Below are positions 1 to 5,881 of a DNA stretch of 9,078 nt, one piece after another. The notes below the pieces were generated by a model. That model ran no database searches. It saw only the letters and a list, made by a program, of their open reading frames with translations, and had not been told where the DNA came from. Position numbers and translations under genes: made by a program. The DNA is taken from positions 1 to 9,078 of the forward strand of contig JACQTN010000001.1 in the NCBI GenBank assembly GCA_016210785.1. Direction: 5' to 3'. Each line of letters begins with the position of its first letter. The first letter of the stretch is position 1. The DNA comes from Armatimonadota bacterium. Its GTDB lineage: Bacteria; Sysuimicrobiota; Sysuimicrobiia; Sysuimicrobiales; JACQTN01.

Positions 1-101
1 ACCTTGCGCTTCTCCGGCGGCTGGTTTTGCCCGAACCCCGTGCCCACCAGGGTCAGGGCGATGAGTGCCGCCGCGGCGGTGATGGTCAGCGTTTTTCGCA
101 T
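1..101 (-). CDS. ABC importer solute-binding protein, N-terminal fragment
   Basis: Only the first 33 codons are inside the window. They encode a typical Sec signal peptide: a basic start (MRKT), a hydrophobic core rich in Ala and Leu, and a likely cleavage point near GTGFG, followed by a polar, charged stretch (QNQPPEKRK). The ATG lies directly after a purine-rich GGGGGGAGAGGG ribosome binding site. It is the third gene on the minus strand after an ATPase and a permease of the NitT/TauT class, so an exported solute-binding protein of that importer (SsuA/TauA/NMT1-like) is the natural reading. No binding-protein domain is visible yet, so the function rests on position and signal peptide. It is separated from the permease stop by 155 nt, more than is usual inside an operon. 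Confidence 0.65.
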   Translation of the reverse strand, partial: MRKTLTITAAAALIALTLVGTGFGQNQPPEKRK

Positions 102-256
102 CCCTCTCCCCCCTGCGCGATGGATATCCTACGACTTCGTCTTCGCCGGCCCGGCTACCTGTCGCGCACCACCTCGTCCGTGCCCGCGCCTGCCAACACC
201 CAGATGATGCTCGGGCTGACGCCGGGGGTCTCGGAGAATCCGAAGGATTTTGCAGT
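102..256. other. Spacer between permease and binding-protein genes
   Basis: No independent gene is visible in these 155 nt. On the minus strand the permease reading frame stays open for 33 codons beyond its TAA stop (to a TAG at 155-157) and reads like protein (for example SIIWVLAGAGTDEVVRDR). A small inverted repeat, AATCC-GAA-GGATT at 237-249, sits just past the permease stop and would form a 5-bp hairpin in the mRNA. It could act as a stability element, but it is too small to be convincing. The ribosome binding site of the next gene occupies the left end. Confidence 0.4.
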
Positions 257-1084
257 TTATCGCGCCTCCTCCGTGGCCGCGGGGGGCTTCCACACCAGCA
301 GGCGCCGCTCTACGACGGTGACCACCAGGTCCACCACCAGCACGAACGCGGAGAGCACCACGATCCCCGCGAAGACGCCGGTGGCGTCCAGCACGCCTTC
401 CGCCTGCTGGATGACGTACCCCAGCCCCCGCGCCGCGCCCAGGTACTCGCCCACCACCGCCCCGACGAGCGCGAAGCCCACGCTGGTGCGCAGGCTGCTG
501 AGGATCCACGACAGCGCCGACGGCAGCAGCACGTGGCGGACCAGGTCGGCCTCGGTGGCGCCCAGCATGCGGGCGTTGTTGACGATGTTGCGGTCCACCT
601 CCCGCACGCCCTGGTACGTGTTGAAGAAGACGATGAAGAAGACCAGCGTGACCCCAAACACCACCTTGGACAGGACGCCCAGCCCGAACCACAGGGCGAA
701 GATGGGCGCCAGCACGATGCGGGGCAGCGCGTTGGCCACCTTGATGTAGGGATCGAAGATGCGCGAGACCAGCGGGCTGCGGCCGAAGACAAACCCCAGC
801 GCGATGCCCAGCGCGGCGCCGATGAGGAACGCCAGGATCATCTCCTCCGCGGTGATGGTGATGTGCCGGTAGATGAACCCGCTGGTGAACCACTGCTGGA
901 CGCGGCCCCAGATCAGGGAGGGCCGGCTGAAGAAGAACGGGTCGAGGCTCGGGCCGCCGGGGTGCCGGCGCGAGAGGACTTCCCACAACACCAGCCCCAC
1001 GACTAGCACCAGGGCCTGGACCGCCAGCAGCACTTCGCGGCCGGCCCACCACCCGTGCTCGGCGTTATCTCTGCCGCTGCGCAT
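257..1084 (-). CDS. ABC importer permease, NitT/TauT (SsuC/TauC) type
   Basis: This 275-residue integral membrane protein has the usual length of the SsuC/TauC/NrtB permeases. Membrane segments are visible at about residues 18-36, 80-101, 122-135, 141-157, 200-214 and 236-257. The cytoplasmic EAA loop that docks on the ATPase is at 168-188 (ARMLGATEADLVRHVLLP, with the conserved Gly at 175). A conserved family segment, NALPRIVLAPIFALWFGLG, is at 118-136. The start ATG lies inside the end of the upstream ATPase gene (20-nt overlap), so translation is probably coupled; AAGGCG and GAGGTGG upstream may serve as ribosome binding sites. It forms the membrane channel for a small organic or inorganic anion such as a sulfonate, nitrate or an aromatic acid; the substrate cannot be read from the sequence. 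Confidence 0.92.
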   Translation of the reverse strand: MRSGRDNAEHGWWAGREVLLAVQALVLVVGLVLWEVLSRRHPGGPSLDPFFFSRPSLIWGRVQQWFTSGFIYRHITITAEEMILAFLIGAALGIALGFVFGRSPLVSRIFDPYIKVANALPRIVLAPIFALWFGLGVLSKVVFGVTLVFFIVFFNTYQGVREVDRNIVNNARMLGATEADLVRHVLLPSALSWILSSLRTSVGFALVGAVVGEYLGAARGLGYVIQQAEGVLDATGVFAGIVVLSAFVLVVDLVVTVVERRLLVWKPPAATEEAR

Positions 1085-1901
1085 ACGCCTTGGCCACCTC
1101 GCCCCGCAGTTGCTCCCAGATGCGGCGGTAGATGTCCAGGAACCCCGTGGTGAGCCGGATCTCCGCCACGTCCCGCGGCCGCGCGAGACCCACCGTGTAC
1201 TCGCCCAGCACGCGGGAGGCGGGACCGGCCGACAGCACCACGACGCGGTCGGCCAGCGCGATGGCCTCCTCCAGGTCGTGGGTGACGAAGACGACGGTCT
1301 TGCGGTCTTCCTGCCACAGCTCCAGCAGGTCGTTCTCCATGATCTGCCGCGTCTGCACGTCCAGGGCGCTGAAGGGTTCGTCCATCAGAAGGATCTCGGG
1401 ATCGATGATCAGCGCCTGGGCCAGCGCCACGCGCCGCCGCATCCCGCCCGAGAGATGGTGCGGATACCGGTTCTCGAAGCCCGCCAGCCCCACGCGGGCC
1501 AGCCAGTCGCGCGCCCGGACCCGCGCCTCCGCGGGCGGGAGCCGGCGGAACTGCAGTCCGAGCATGACGTTGTGCTCCGCGGTCTTCCAGGGCAGCAGCA
1601 CGTCGGACTGGAACAGGTAGGAGGCGCGGCGGTTCAGACCCCGCAGCGGCTCGCCGAACACCAGCACGTCCCCCGCGTCGGGGACCAGCAGTCCCGCCGC
1701 CAGGTTCAGCAGGGTGGACTTACCGCCACCGGTGGGACCCACGATGGAGACAAATTCGCCGGCGCCCACCGTCAAAGACAGGTTGTGCAGGACGGTGTAC
1801 GTGCCCCCACCCGGCACGGAGAACGTCTTGCCGACCCCGTGGAAACCAACCGCGGCCGCGACCGCCACGGGCTCCGTGGTGCCGGCCCGGCCATCGGCCA
1901 T
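1065..1901 (-). CDS. ABC importer ATPase, NitT/TauT (SsuB/TauB) type
   Basis: A 278-residue nucleotide-binding subunit that powers the neighbouring permease. All motifs are present: Walker A GPTGGGKST (55-63), Q-loop Gln98 in LFQSDVLLPW, signature LSGGM (150-154), Walker B LLMDEP (171-176, catalytic Glu175), D-loop SALD, and H-loop His208 in VTHDLEEA. The FQSDVLLPW and VTHDLEEAIALADRV segments are typical of the SsuB/TauB/NrtD family. The reading frame stays open for 203 codons further upstream, but the ATG at 1901 is chosen because an excellent AGGAGG plus GGTGATC Shine-Dalgarno precedes it and the ABC fold begins shortly after. It is first in an ATPase-permease-binding protein operon. The Walker A variant GPTGGGKST replaces the common GPSGCGKST but keeps every needed residue. 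Confidence 0.94.
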   Translation of the reverse strand: MADGRAGTTEPVAVAAAVGFHGVGKTFSVPGGGTYTVLHNLSLTVGAGEFVSIVGPTGGGKSTLLNLAAGLLVPDAGDVLVFGEPLRGLNRRASYLFQSDVLLPWKTAEHNVMLGLQFRRLPPAEARVRARDWLARVGLAGFENRYPHHLSGGMRRRVALAQALIIDPEILLMDEPFSALDVQTRQIMENDLLELWQEDRKTVVFVTHDLEEAIALADRVVVLSAGPASRVLGEYTVGLARPRDVAEIRLTTGFLDIYRRIWEQLRGEVAKAYAQRQR

Positions 1902-1964
1902 TTGGATCACCCCCTCCTGGCGGAGGCGCTGCAGGTCCGCCTCCGTCAGGCCCAACCGGGCGGT
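1902..1964 (-). other. Possible CoA-transferase C-terminal tail overlapping an RBS
   Basis: Directly upstream of the ATPase start and in its frame, the minus strand encodes TARLGLTEADLQRLRQEGVIQ. CaiB/BaiF (family III) CoA-transferases commonly end in a tail like LGL(S/T)xAEIxxLRxxGVI, so this resembles the last 20 residues of such an enzyme. The codons for QEGVI also form the AGGAGG/GGTGATC ribosome binding site of the ATPase. There is no stop after GVIQ; the frame runs on into the ATPase. Further upstream I see no CoA-transferase sequence. It may be a relic of a rearranged gene, or chance similarity over a short stretch. Confidence 0.25.
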
Positions 1965-2084
1965 ACCCGAGACCGCCGCCGGGCGCAGGGATCGACCTGG
2001 AGCAGGCCCTGGCCGCGGCGTGCCCAGGACGGTTCGGCGGCCCCGCGAGGGATTCCTCCGGCGCGCGCGGCACCGCCGCCCGCG

Positions 2085-2210
2085 GCCCTGGCCAGGGAGA
2101 CGATCGCCGAATTCGTCAGCGACGAGGAAACCCTGCACCTGCAGCGCGAATATGGCATGGACGGAGCACAGGGGTATCGCGTCGGACACCACCGCCCCCT
2201 GTCGGACATC
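2085..2210 (+). pseudogene. Relic of an EAL-domain (c-di-GMP phosphodiesterase) C-terminus
   Basis: On the plus strand 42 codons read ALARETIAEFVSDEETL followed by HLQREYGMDGAQGYRVGHHRP and LSDI. This matches the end of EAL domains, which typically reads KTIAEFVEDEETLxLLREYGVDYAQGYxIGRPxPL. It covers the last beta strand with the catalytic-site Glu of the xxAExV(E/D) segment and the terminal QGY motif. Nothing recognisable as the earlier EAL domain (the EAL, DDFG or KID motifs) is present upstream, and no start codon with a ribosome binding site precedes it. The frame is open across the region only because of the high GC content. I read it as the last fragment of a deleted GGDEF/EAL signalling gene. 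The motif match is strong; the history is inferred. Confidence 0.75.
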
Positions 2211-2322
2211 GTAACCGCCTGTCCACGACACTTGACTCGGTGCCAGACTCGCCTTCTCGGAGACGTGGCTCGTGCCGAATCCCTGAGATATCTGGAGACC
2301 AATAACCAAGGAGGACGATGCC

Positions 2323-2907
2323 ATGGCCACCAGTCCCATCGATCCCAACCGCCTGCTGCTCACGGGGGAGAATCCCTTCATCCGCCTCAGCGAGACCGAC
2401 GGCGGCCCGATCACCACCGACGCCTCGTTCTGGCGCATCCTCTTCTCGCCCGGGGGCCCGGGGCACGTGCTCTTCCTGATCAGCGAGTTGACCGGCGGCG
2501 CGCCACGCATCTACTCCGATAATATCCAGATGACGCGCTGGCTGCAGAAGGAGATCCAGGGCACCATCAACCCTACCTTCGGCAACCTGGAGACTCCGGT
2601 GGTGGAGACCATCTTCAAGAGCTCGGGAGATCTGCGCTCCTTCTGGACGGAGACGGCGCAGTCGCGGGACGAGGAGGTGATGCTCACCTGGTACGACCTG
2701 GGCGAGCCCTTCCTCATGCACAGCCAGCCCGGCAGCAACCCCCAACGGCCGCACGGCGTGTGCACCGTGTTCATCCCGGCCGGCGGCGTCCGGCTGACCC
2801 TCAACGGCCGGTTCGCCGCGGGCAGGGCCTGGCCGCGCACGCGGGACGGCCGGAAGTTCAGCACCTGCGCGCTGGCGTTCTCGGAGTCCTGGCTGCTGCC
2901 CTACTGA
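2323..2907 (+). CDS. Unrecognised 194-residue cytoplasmic protein
   Basis: A clear gene: ATG preceded by AAGGAGG with an 8-nt gap, and a protein-like composition unlike the shadow frames. I do not recognise the family. There is no signal peptide and no membrane segment. The sequence looks beta-rich with several aromatic and Gly/Pro turn segments: SFWRILFSPGGPGHVLFLIS (35-54), YSDNIQMTRWLQKEIQ (64-79), LTWYDLGEPFLM (121-132), a VCTVFIPAGGVRLTLNGR stretch (146-163) and a C-terminal CALAFSESWLLPY (182-194). Two cysteines (147 and 182) are present, with no metal-binding cluster. It is divergent from the NitT/TauT importer operon and tail-to-tail with the oxidoreductase gene, overlapping it by 7 bp. 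A link with the importer is possible but only positional. The ribosome binding site and coding character make it real; its role is unknown. Confidence 0.85.
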   Translation: MATSPIDPNRLLLTGENPFIRLSETDGGPITTDASFWRILFSPGGPGHVLFLISELTGGAPRIYSDNIQMTRWLQKEIQGTINPTFGNLETPVVETIFKSSGDLRSFWTETAQSRDEEVMLTWYDLGEPFLMHSQPGSNPQRPHGVCTVFIPAGGVRLTLNGRFAAGRAWPRTRDGRKFSTCALAFSESWLLPY

Positions 2908-3887
2908 CACCGGACCACGATCTTGCCGAAGTTGCGGTTCTCTTCCATGTACCGGTGCGCATCGGCGACCTGGTCCAGCGGGAAGGTCCGGTCCACGATG
3001 GCCCGGAGGCGTCCGTCTCCAAACAGCGGCAGCAGCTTCTCGATGAACCGCTGCGTGAGGGCGATCTTCTGCTCGAGGGGCCGGGCGCGCAGCGTGGTGG
3101 CGGTGAGGCTCACCCGCTTGACGAACCAAGTCGTCATGTCGATCTCGCCGCGGGCGCCGCCCAGCAGGCCAACCAGGATCACCCGCCCCATGGTCCGCAC
3201 GGCGTTCACGTTGCGCTGCGCGTAGGGACCGCCGACGAAGTCCACGATCACGTCGGCTCCCTTCCCTCCCGTCTCCGCCATCACCACGTCCTCGAAGGTC
3301 TCCGTGCGGTAGTTGATCGCCCGGTCTGCGCCGAGATCGAGACAGCGCCACGCCTTCGCGTCGCTGCCCACGGTGGTCAGAAGCCGGCCCGCCCCCATCG
3401 CCCTGGCGAGTTGGATCGCCGCGGTGCCCACGCCGCTGCCACCGGCGTGAATGAGCACCGCCTCGCCCATCTCGACGCGCGCGCGGTCCACCAGCGCGTC
3501 GTAGGCGGTGAAGTAGACCTCCGGAATGGCCGCCGCGTCGTCGAACGACATGCCCGGCAGCATGGGCATCAGCATCCGCTCGTGGGTGACCACCTGTTCG
3601 GCGTACCCGCCCTCCCCCAGCAGCCCAAAGACGCGGTCGCCGGGTTTCCAGGCCGTCACACCCGGCCCCAATGCGTCCACGGTGCCCGAGAACTCCAACC
3701 CCAGGATGTCGCCCGGCTTCGGCGCCGGCGGCGGGTACCGCCCTTCGCGCTGCAGCACGTCGGCCCGGTTGAGGGCCGTCGCCGCGATCCGCACCCGCAC
3801 CTGGGCGACGCCGGGGGTCGGATCGGACACGCCGTGGATGCGGAGCACCTCCGGTCCGCCGAACCGTTCCAGGATCACCGCGCGCAC
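2901..3887 (-). CDS. NAD(P)H:quinone oxidoreductase, PIG3/QOR type (zinc-free MDR)
   Basis: A 328-residue medium-chain reductase of the zinc-free quinone oxidoreductase branch, expected to reduce quinones or enones with NADPH in the cytoplasm. The N-terminal GroES-like part contains LNRADVLQREGRYPPP (39-54), a hallmark of the PIG3 (TP53I3) subfamily, and ILGLEFSG (61-68) where alcohol dehydrogenases would have the zinc site GHE. The Rossmann motif HAGGSGVGTAAIQLA is at 147-161. GADRAINYRTE (186-196), GADVIVDFVGG (210-220) and the C-terminal FPLDQVADAHRYMEENRNFGK region (302-322) complete the family pattern. The start is a GTG with AAGGAGGG 6 nt upstream. It lies 123 nt downstream of the DppC-like gene on the same strand. 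The true substrate is unknown. Confidence 0.93.
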   Translation of the reverse strand: MRAVILERFGGPEVLRIHGVSDPTPGVAQVRVRIAATALNRADVLQREGRYPPPAPKPGDILGLEFSGTVDALGPGVTAWKPGDRVFGLLGEGGYAEQVVTHERMLMPMLPGMSFDDAAAIPEVYFTAYDALVDRARVEMGEAVLIHAGGSGVGTAAIQLARAMGAGRLLTTVGSDAKAWRCLDLGADRAINYRTETFEDVVMAETGGKGADVIVDFVGGPYAQRNVNAVRTMGRVILVGLLGGARGEIDMTTWFVKRVSLTATTLRARPLEQKIALTQRFIEKLLPLFGDGRLRAIVDRTFPLDQVADAHRYMEENRNFGKIVVRCQ

Positions 3888-3928
3888 GCTCTCCCTCCTT
3901 GATCTCAGGCCTGCTGGCGATCACCGTG

Positions 3929-3971
3929 CCGGCGCTTGCCGGATACACCCGCGGTCAGTCTGCGCTTGCCG
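3929..3971. repeat. Paired 10-bp direct repeat and hairpin before the oxidoreductase gene
   Basis: GCGCTTGCCG occurs at 3932-3941 and again at 3962-3971, 30 bp apart start to start, about three helical turns. The first copy is also the core of a perfect hairpin CCGGC-GCTT-GCCGG (3929-3942). Both lie 45-84 bp upstream of the GTG start on the minus strand, a position suited to a repressor or activator site. The match is short and could be chance in GC-rich DNA. Confidence 0.3.
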
Positions 3972-3979
3972 AGGGGCGT

Positions 3980-4002
3980 GTGTCGCCTGGAGGAGGCGAG
4001 AC
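3980..4002 (-). terminator. Hairpin after the DppC-like gene
   Basis: TCGCCT-GGAGG-AGGCGA (3983-3999) is a perfect 6-bp stem, extendable to 9 positions (3980-4002) with a single G-G mismatch. It lies 9 nt past the TGA stop of the DppC-like permease gene, where a terminator or attenuator is expected. No run of T follows on the minus strand, so it would not be a classic intrinsic terminator; an mRNA-stabilising or Rho-linked role is as likely. Confidence 0.35.
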
Positions 4003-4010
4003 CTCACGCT

Positions 4011-4838
4011 TCACGCCCCCCGCCGCCGGGGATCGAGCGCGTCCTGCAGCGCGTCCCCGACCAGGCTGATCCCCAGCACGGTGGCGAAGATCGCCAGCCC
4101 CGGAAACAGCCCGTACCACCAGGCCGTCATGAAGAAGGTGCGCGAGGTGGCGATCATCGATCCCCACTCCGGCGTGGGCTGCTGGGCGCCCAGCCCGATG
4201 AACGAGAGCCCGGAACTCGCCACGATGGCAAACCCGAGATCCATGGTGACCCGGCTGCTGACCGCGGGGATGGTGTGGGGCAGGATGTGCCGCAGGACGA
4301 TGCGGGCAGCGGGCGCGCCCGCCGCCCGCGCCGCTTCCACGTACAGGGCTTCTTTGAGGATCAGCACCATGCCGCGCACCAGCCGGGCATACGACGGCCA
4401 CCACGCCGCGGCCAGCGCGACAACGCTGCTGCGCAGGCCCGGCCCTAGCGCGATGGCGATGGCCATGGCCAGGATGAGGAGCGGGAACGCCATGATGAGA
4501 TCGCACAGCCGCATCACCGCCTCGTCCAGCCGGCCGCCCAGGTACCCCGAGAAACCGCCGATGAGGAAGCCGGCCGCGGTGGCCAGGCCAATGATGGCCG
4601 CCGCCGACCCCAGCGAGAACCGGGCGCCGTGCGCCATGCGCGTGAAGAGATCGCGGCCGGCCTCGTCGGTGCCGAACCAGTGAGCCCGGCCGGGCGGCAG
4701 CAACTGGCGGTCCATGTTGACTTTGATGGGATCGTAGGGGGTGAGGACAGGCCCCAGCACGCCGAACAGCACCACGGCCAGCGTCGCCACGGTGCCCACC
4801 GCGGCCGCGAGGTCCCGGAAAAAGACGCGGCGGATCAG
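4011..4838 (-). CDS. ABC importer permease, DppC/OppC type
   Basis: An inner-membrane permease of the oligopeptide/dipeptide/nickel importer class, 275 residues with the chosen start. The DppC hallmark HWFGTDEAGRD is at 53-63. A first membrane segment at about 13-33 precedes it, and further segments lie at about 76-98, 116-134, 137-150, 201-216 and 245-262. The EAA loop is YVEAARAAGAPAARIVLRHILP (166-187), and the end GDALQDALDPR is typical. No ATG or GTG opens the frame before the first membrane segment. The best start is a CTG at 4838, which overlaps the TGA of the DppB-like gene (CTGA), with only a weak GGGTG upstream; the GTG at 4799 would remove the N-terminal segment. Translation is probably coupled to the upstream permease. 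The substrate is unknown, peptides being most likely. Confidence 0.9.
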   Translation of the reverse strand: MIRRVFFRDLAAAVGTVATLAVVLFGVLGPVLTPYDPIKVNMDRQLLPPGRAHWFGTDEAGRDLFTRMAHGARFSLGSAAAIIGLATAAGFLIGGFSGYLGGRLDEAVMRLCDLIMAFPLLILAMAIAIALGPGLRSSVVALAAAWWPSYARLVRGMVLILKEALYVEAARAAGAPAARIVLRHILPHTIPAVSSRVTMDLGFAIVASSGLSFIGLGAQQPTPEWGSMIATSRTFFMTAWWYGLFPGLAIFATVLGISLVGDALQDALDPRRRGA

Positions 4839-5842
4839 GAGACGCGCACCCGTGGATCCATGGTCGCGTAGAAGACGTCCACCGCCAGGTTGACCAGAAC
4901 GAAGAAGAGCGAACTGGTCAGCGCCACGCCCAGCACCGCGGGTACGTCCATCTCGATGATGGCGTCCAGCGCGTACTGGCCGAGCCCGGGCCAGCGGAAG
5001 ATGCCCTCGACCAGCACCGTGCCCGACAGCAGGTAGGCGGTCTGGATGCCGACCATGGTGACGATGGGGTTGAGGGCGTTCTGCAGGGCGTGGCGGTACA
5101 GGACCACCCGCTCCGCCTGGCCCTTGGCGCGGGCGGTGCGCACGTAGTCCTGGGCGAGTTCCAGCACCATCTGCGCCCGGGTCATGCGCGTCGTGAGACC
5201 GAGCCGGCCCAGCGCCAGCGCCGTGACCGGCATCACCATGTGCCGGGCCGCGATCCCCAGCGTGTGCAGATCGCCGGCCAGCAGGCTGTCCACCAGGAAG
5301 AGCCCGGTGACGGCCGGCGGCGGCGGCACGTCCAGCGGCAGGCGTCCCCCGGCGGGCAGCCAGGCCAGCATCCGGTAGAAGACCAACTGCAGCAGCAGCG
5401 CCAGCCAGAAGGGCGCCACGGCCGACCCGCCCACCGCGCCGAGCCGGGTCAGGCTGTCGACCCACCCGGCGCGGTGAGCGGCGGCGATGACGCCCAGCGG
5501 CACGGCGATGGCCACGTAGACGACGATGGCGACCAGCGTGAGCTCCACGGTGGCCGCGATGTGGCGGCGGATCTCCGCGGCGATGGGCTGGCGGCTGCGC
5601 ACGGAGGTCCCCAGGTTGCCGGTGGCCAGGTTCCGCACATAGACGGCGTACTGAATGTACAAAGGCCGGTCCAGGCCCAACTCCCGCCGCACGCGTTCCA
5701 CGTCGGCGTTCGACGCGTGCGGCCCCGCGGACACCCGCGCCGGGTCGGCCGGGAGCAGGTTGGTGATGACGAAGGTCACCAGCGACATCCCCAGCAGCAC
5801 CACCACCAGGGCTGCCAGGCGCCGGGCGACGAACGGCAGCAT
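4835..5842 (-). CDS. ABC importer permease, DppB/OppB type
   Basis: A 335-residue inner-membrane permease with the standard DppB layout. The N-terminal segment FVARRLAALVVVLLGMSLVTF opens the first helix, followed by the periplasmic region with LGLDRPLYIQYAVY (55-68) and LATGNLGTS (72-80). Further membrane segments lie at about 100-121, 135-157, 204-218, 265-278 and 304-325. The ATPase-docking EAA loop is YVRTARAKGQAERVVLYRHA (233-252) followed by LQNALNPIVT, and VEGIFRWPGLGQYALDAI (278-295) is a strong family signature. It starts 39 nt after the binding-protein stop and overlaps the DppC-like gene by 4 nt. The ribosome binding site is weak, suggesting dependence on upstream translation. It forms the channel with the DppC-like partner. 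Confidence 0.94.
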   Translation of the reverse strand: MLPFVARRLAALVVVLLGMSLVTFVITNLLPADPARVSAGPHASNADVERVRRELGLDRPLYIQYAVYVRNLATGNLGTSVRSRQPIAAEIRRHIAATVELTLVAIVVYVAIAVPLGVIAAAHRAGWVDSLTRLGAVGGSAVAPFWLALLLQLVFYRMLAWLPAGGRLPLDVPPPPAVTGLFLVDSLLAGDLHTLGIAARHMVMPVTALALGRLGLTTRMTRAQMVLELAQDYVRTARAKGQAERVVLYRHALQNALNPIVTMVGIQTAYLLSGTVLVEGIFRWPGLGQYALDAIIEMDVPAVLGVALTSSLFFVLVNLAVDVFYATMDPRVRVS

Positions 5843-5881
5843 CGAACCGTGACCGGGGTGGCCTGCGCCTTTCCCTCTCTC

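Larger units (their letters stand above)
1902..2322. other. Divergent intergenic region with gene relics
   Basis: These 421 nt separate the minus-strand NitT/TauT operon from the plus-strand 194-residue protein gene, so promoters for both directions should lie here. I see the ATPase ribosome binding site with a possible CoA-transferase tail at the left, an EAL-domain relic on the plus strand at 2085-2210, and the AAGGAGG site of the rightward gene at 2308-2314. TTGACT at 2232-2237 could be a -35 box, but no acceptable -10 follows at 16-18 nt. An AGATATCT palindrome is at 2286-2293. The part between 1965 and 2084 is GC-rich and I recognise nothing in it. Confidence 0.5.

Noticed and set aside
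2232..2260. Promoter with TTGACT as -35 box for the 194-residue gene
   Set aside because: No sequence resembling TATAAT follows at the required 16-18 nt distance.
1902..2510. An N-terminal extension of the ATPase up to 2510
   Set aside because: The extra 203 codons lack family similarity apart from the short tail noted, and the ATG at 1901 has an ideal ribosome binding site.
873..2522. A 549-codon plus-strand frame that contains the EAL relic
   Set aside because: Most of it is antisense to the ATPase and permease and looks like shadow translation. Only the 42 codons at 2085-2210 resemble a protein family.
2116..3948. A 610-codon minus-strand frame overlapping the oxidoreductase and 194-residue genes
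   Set aside because: It is out of frame with the oxidoreductase and antisense to the 194-residue gene, with Arg/Gly-rich shadow composition.
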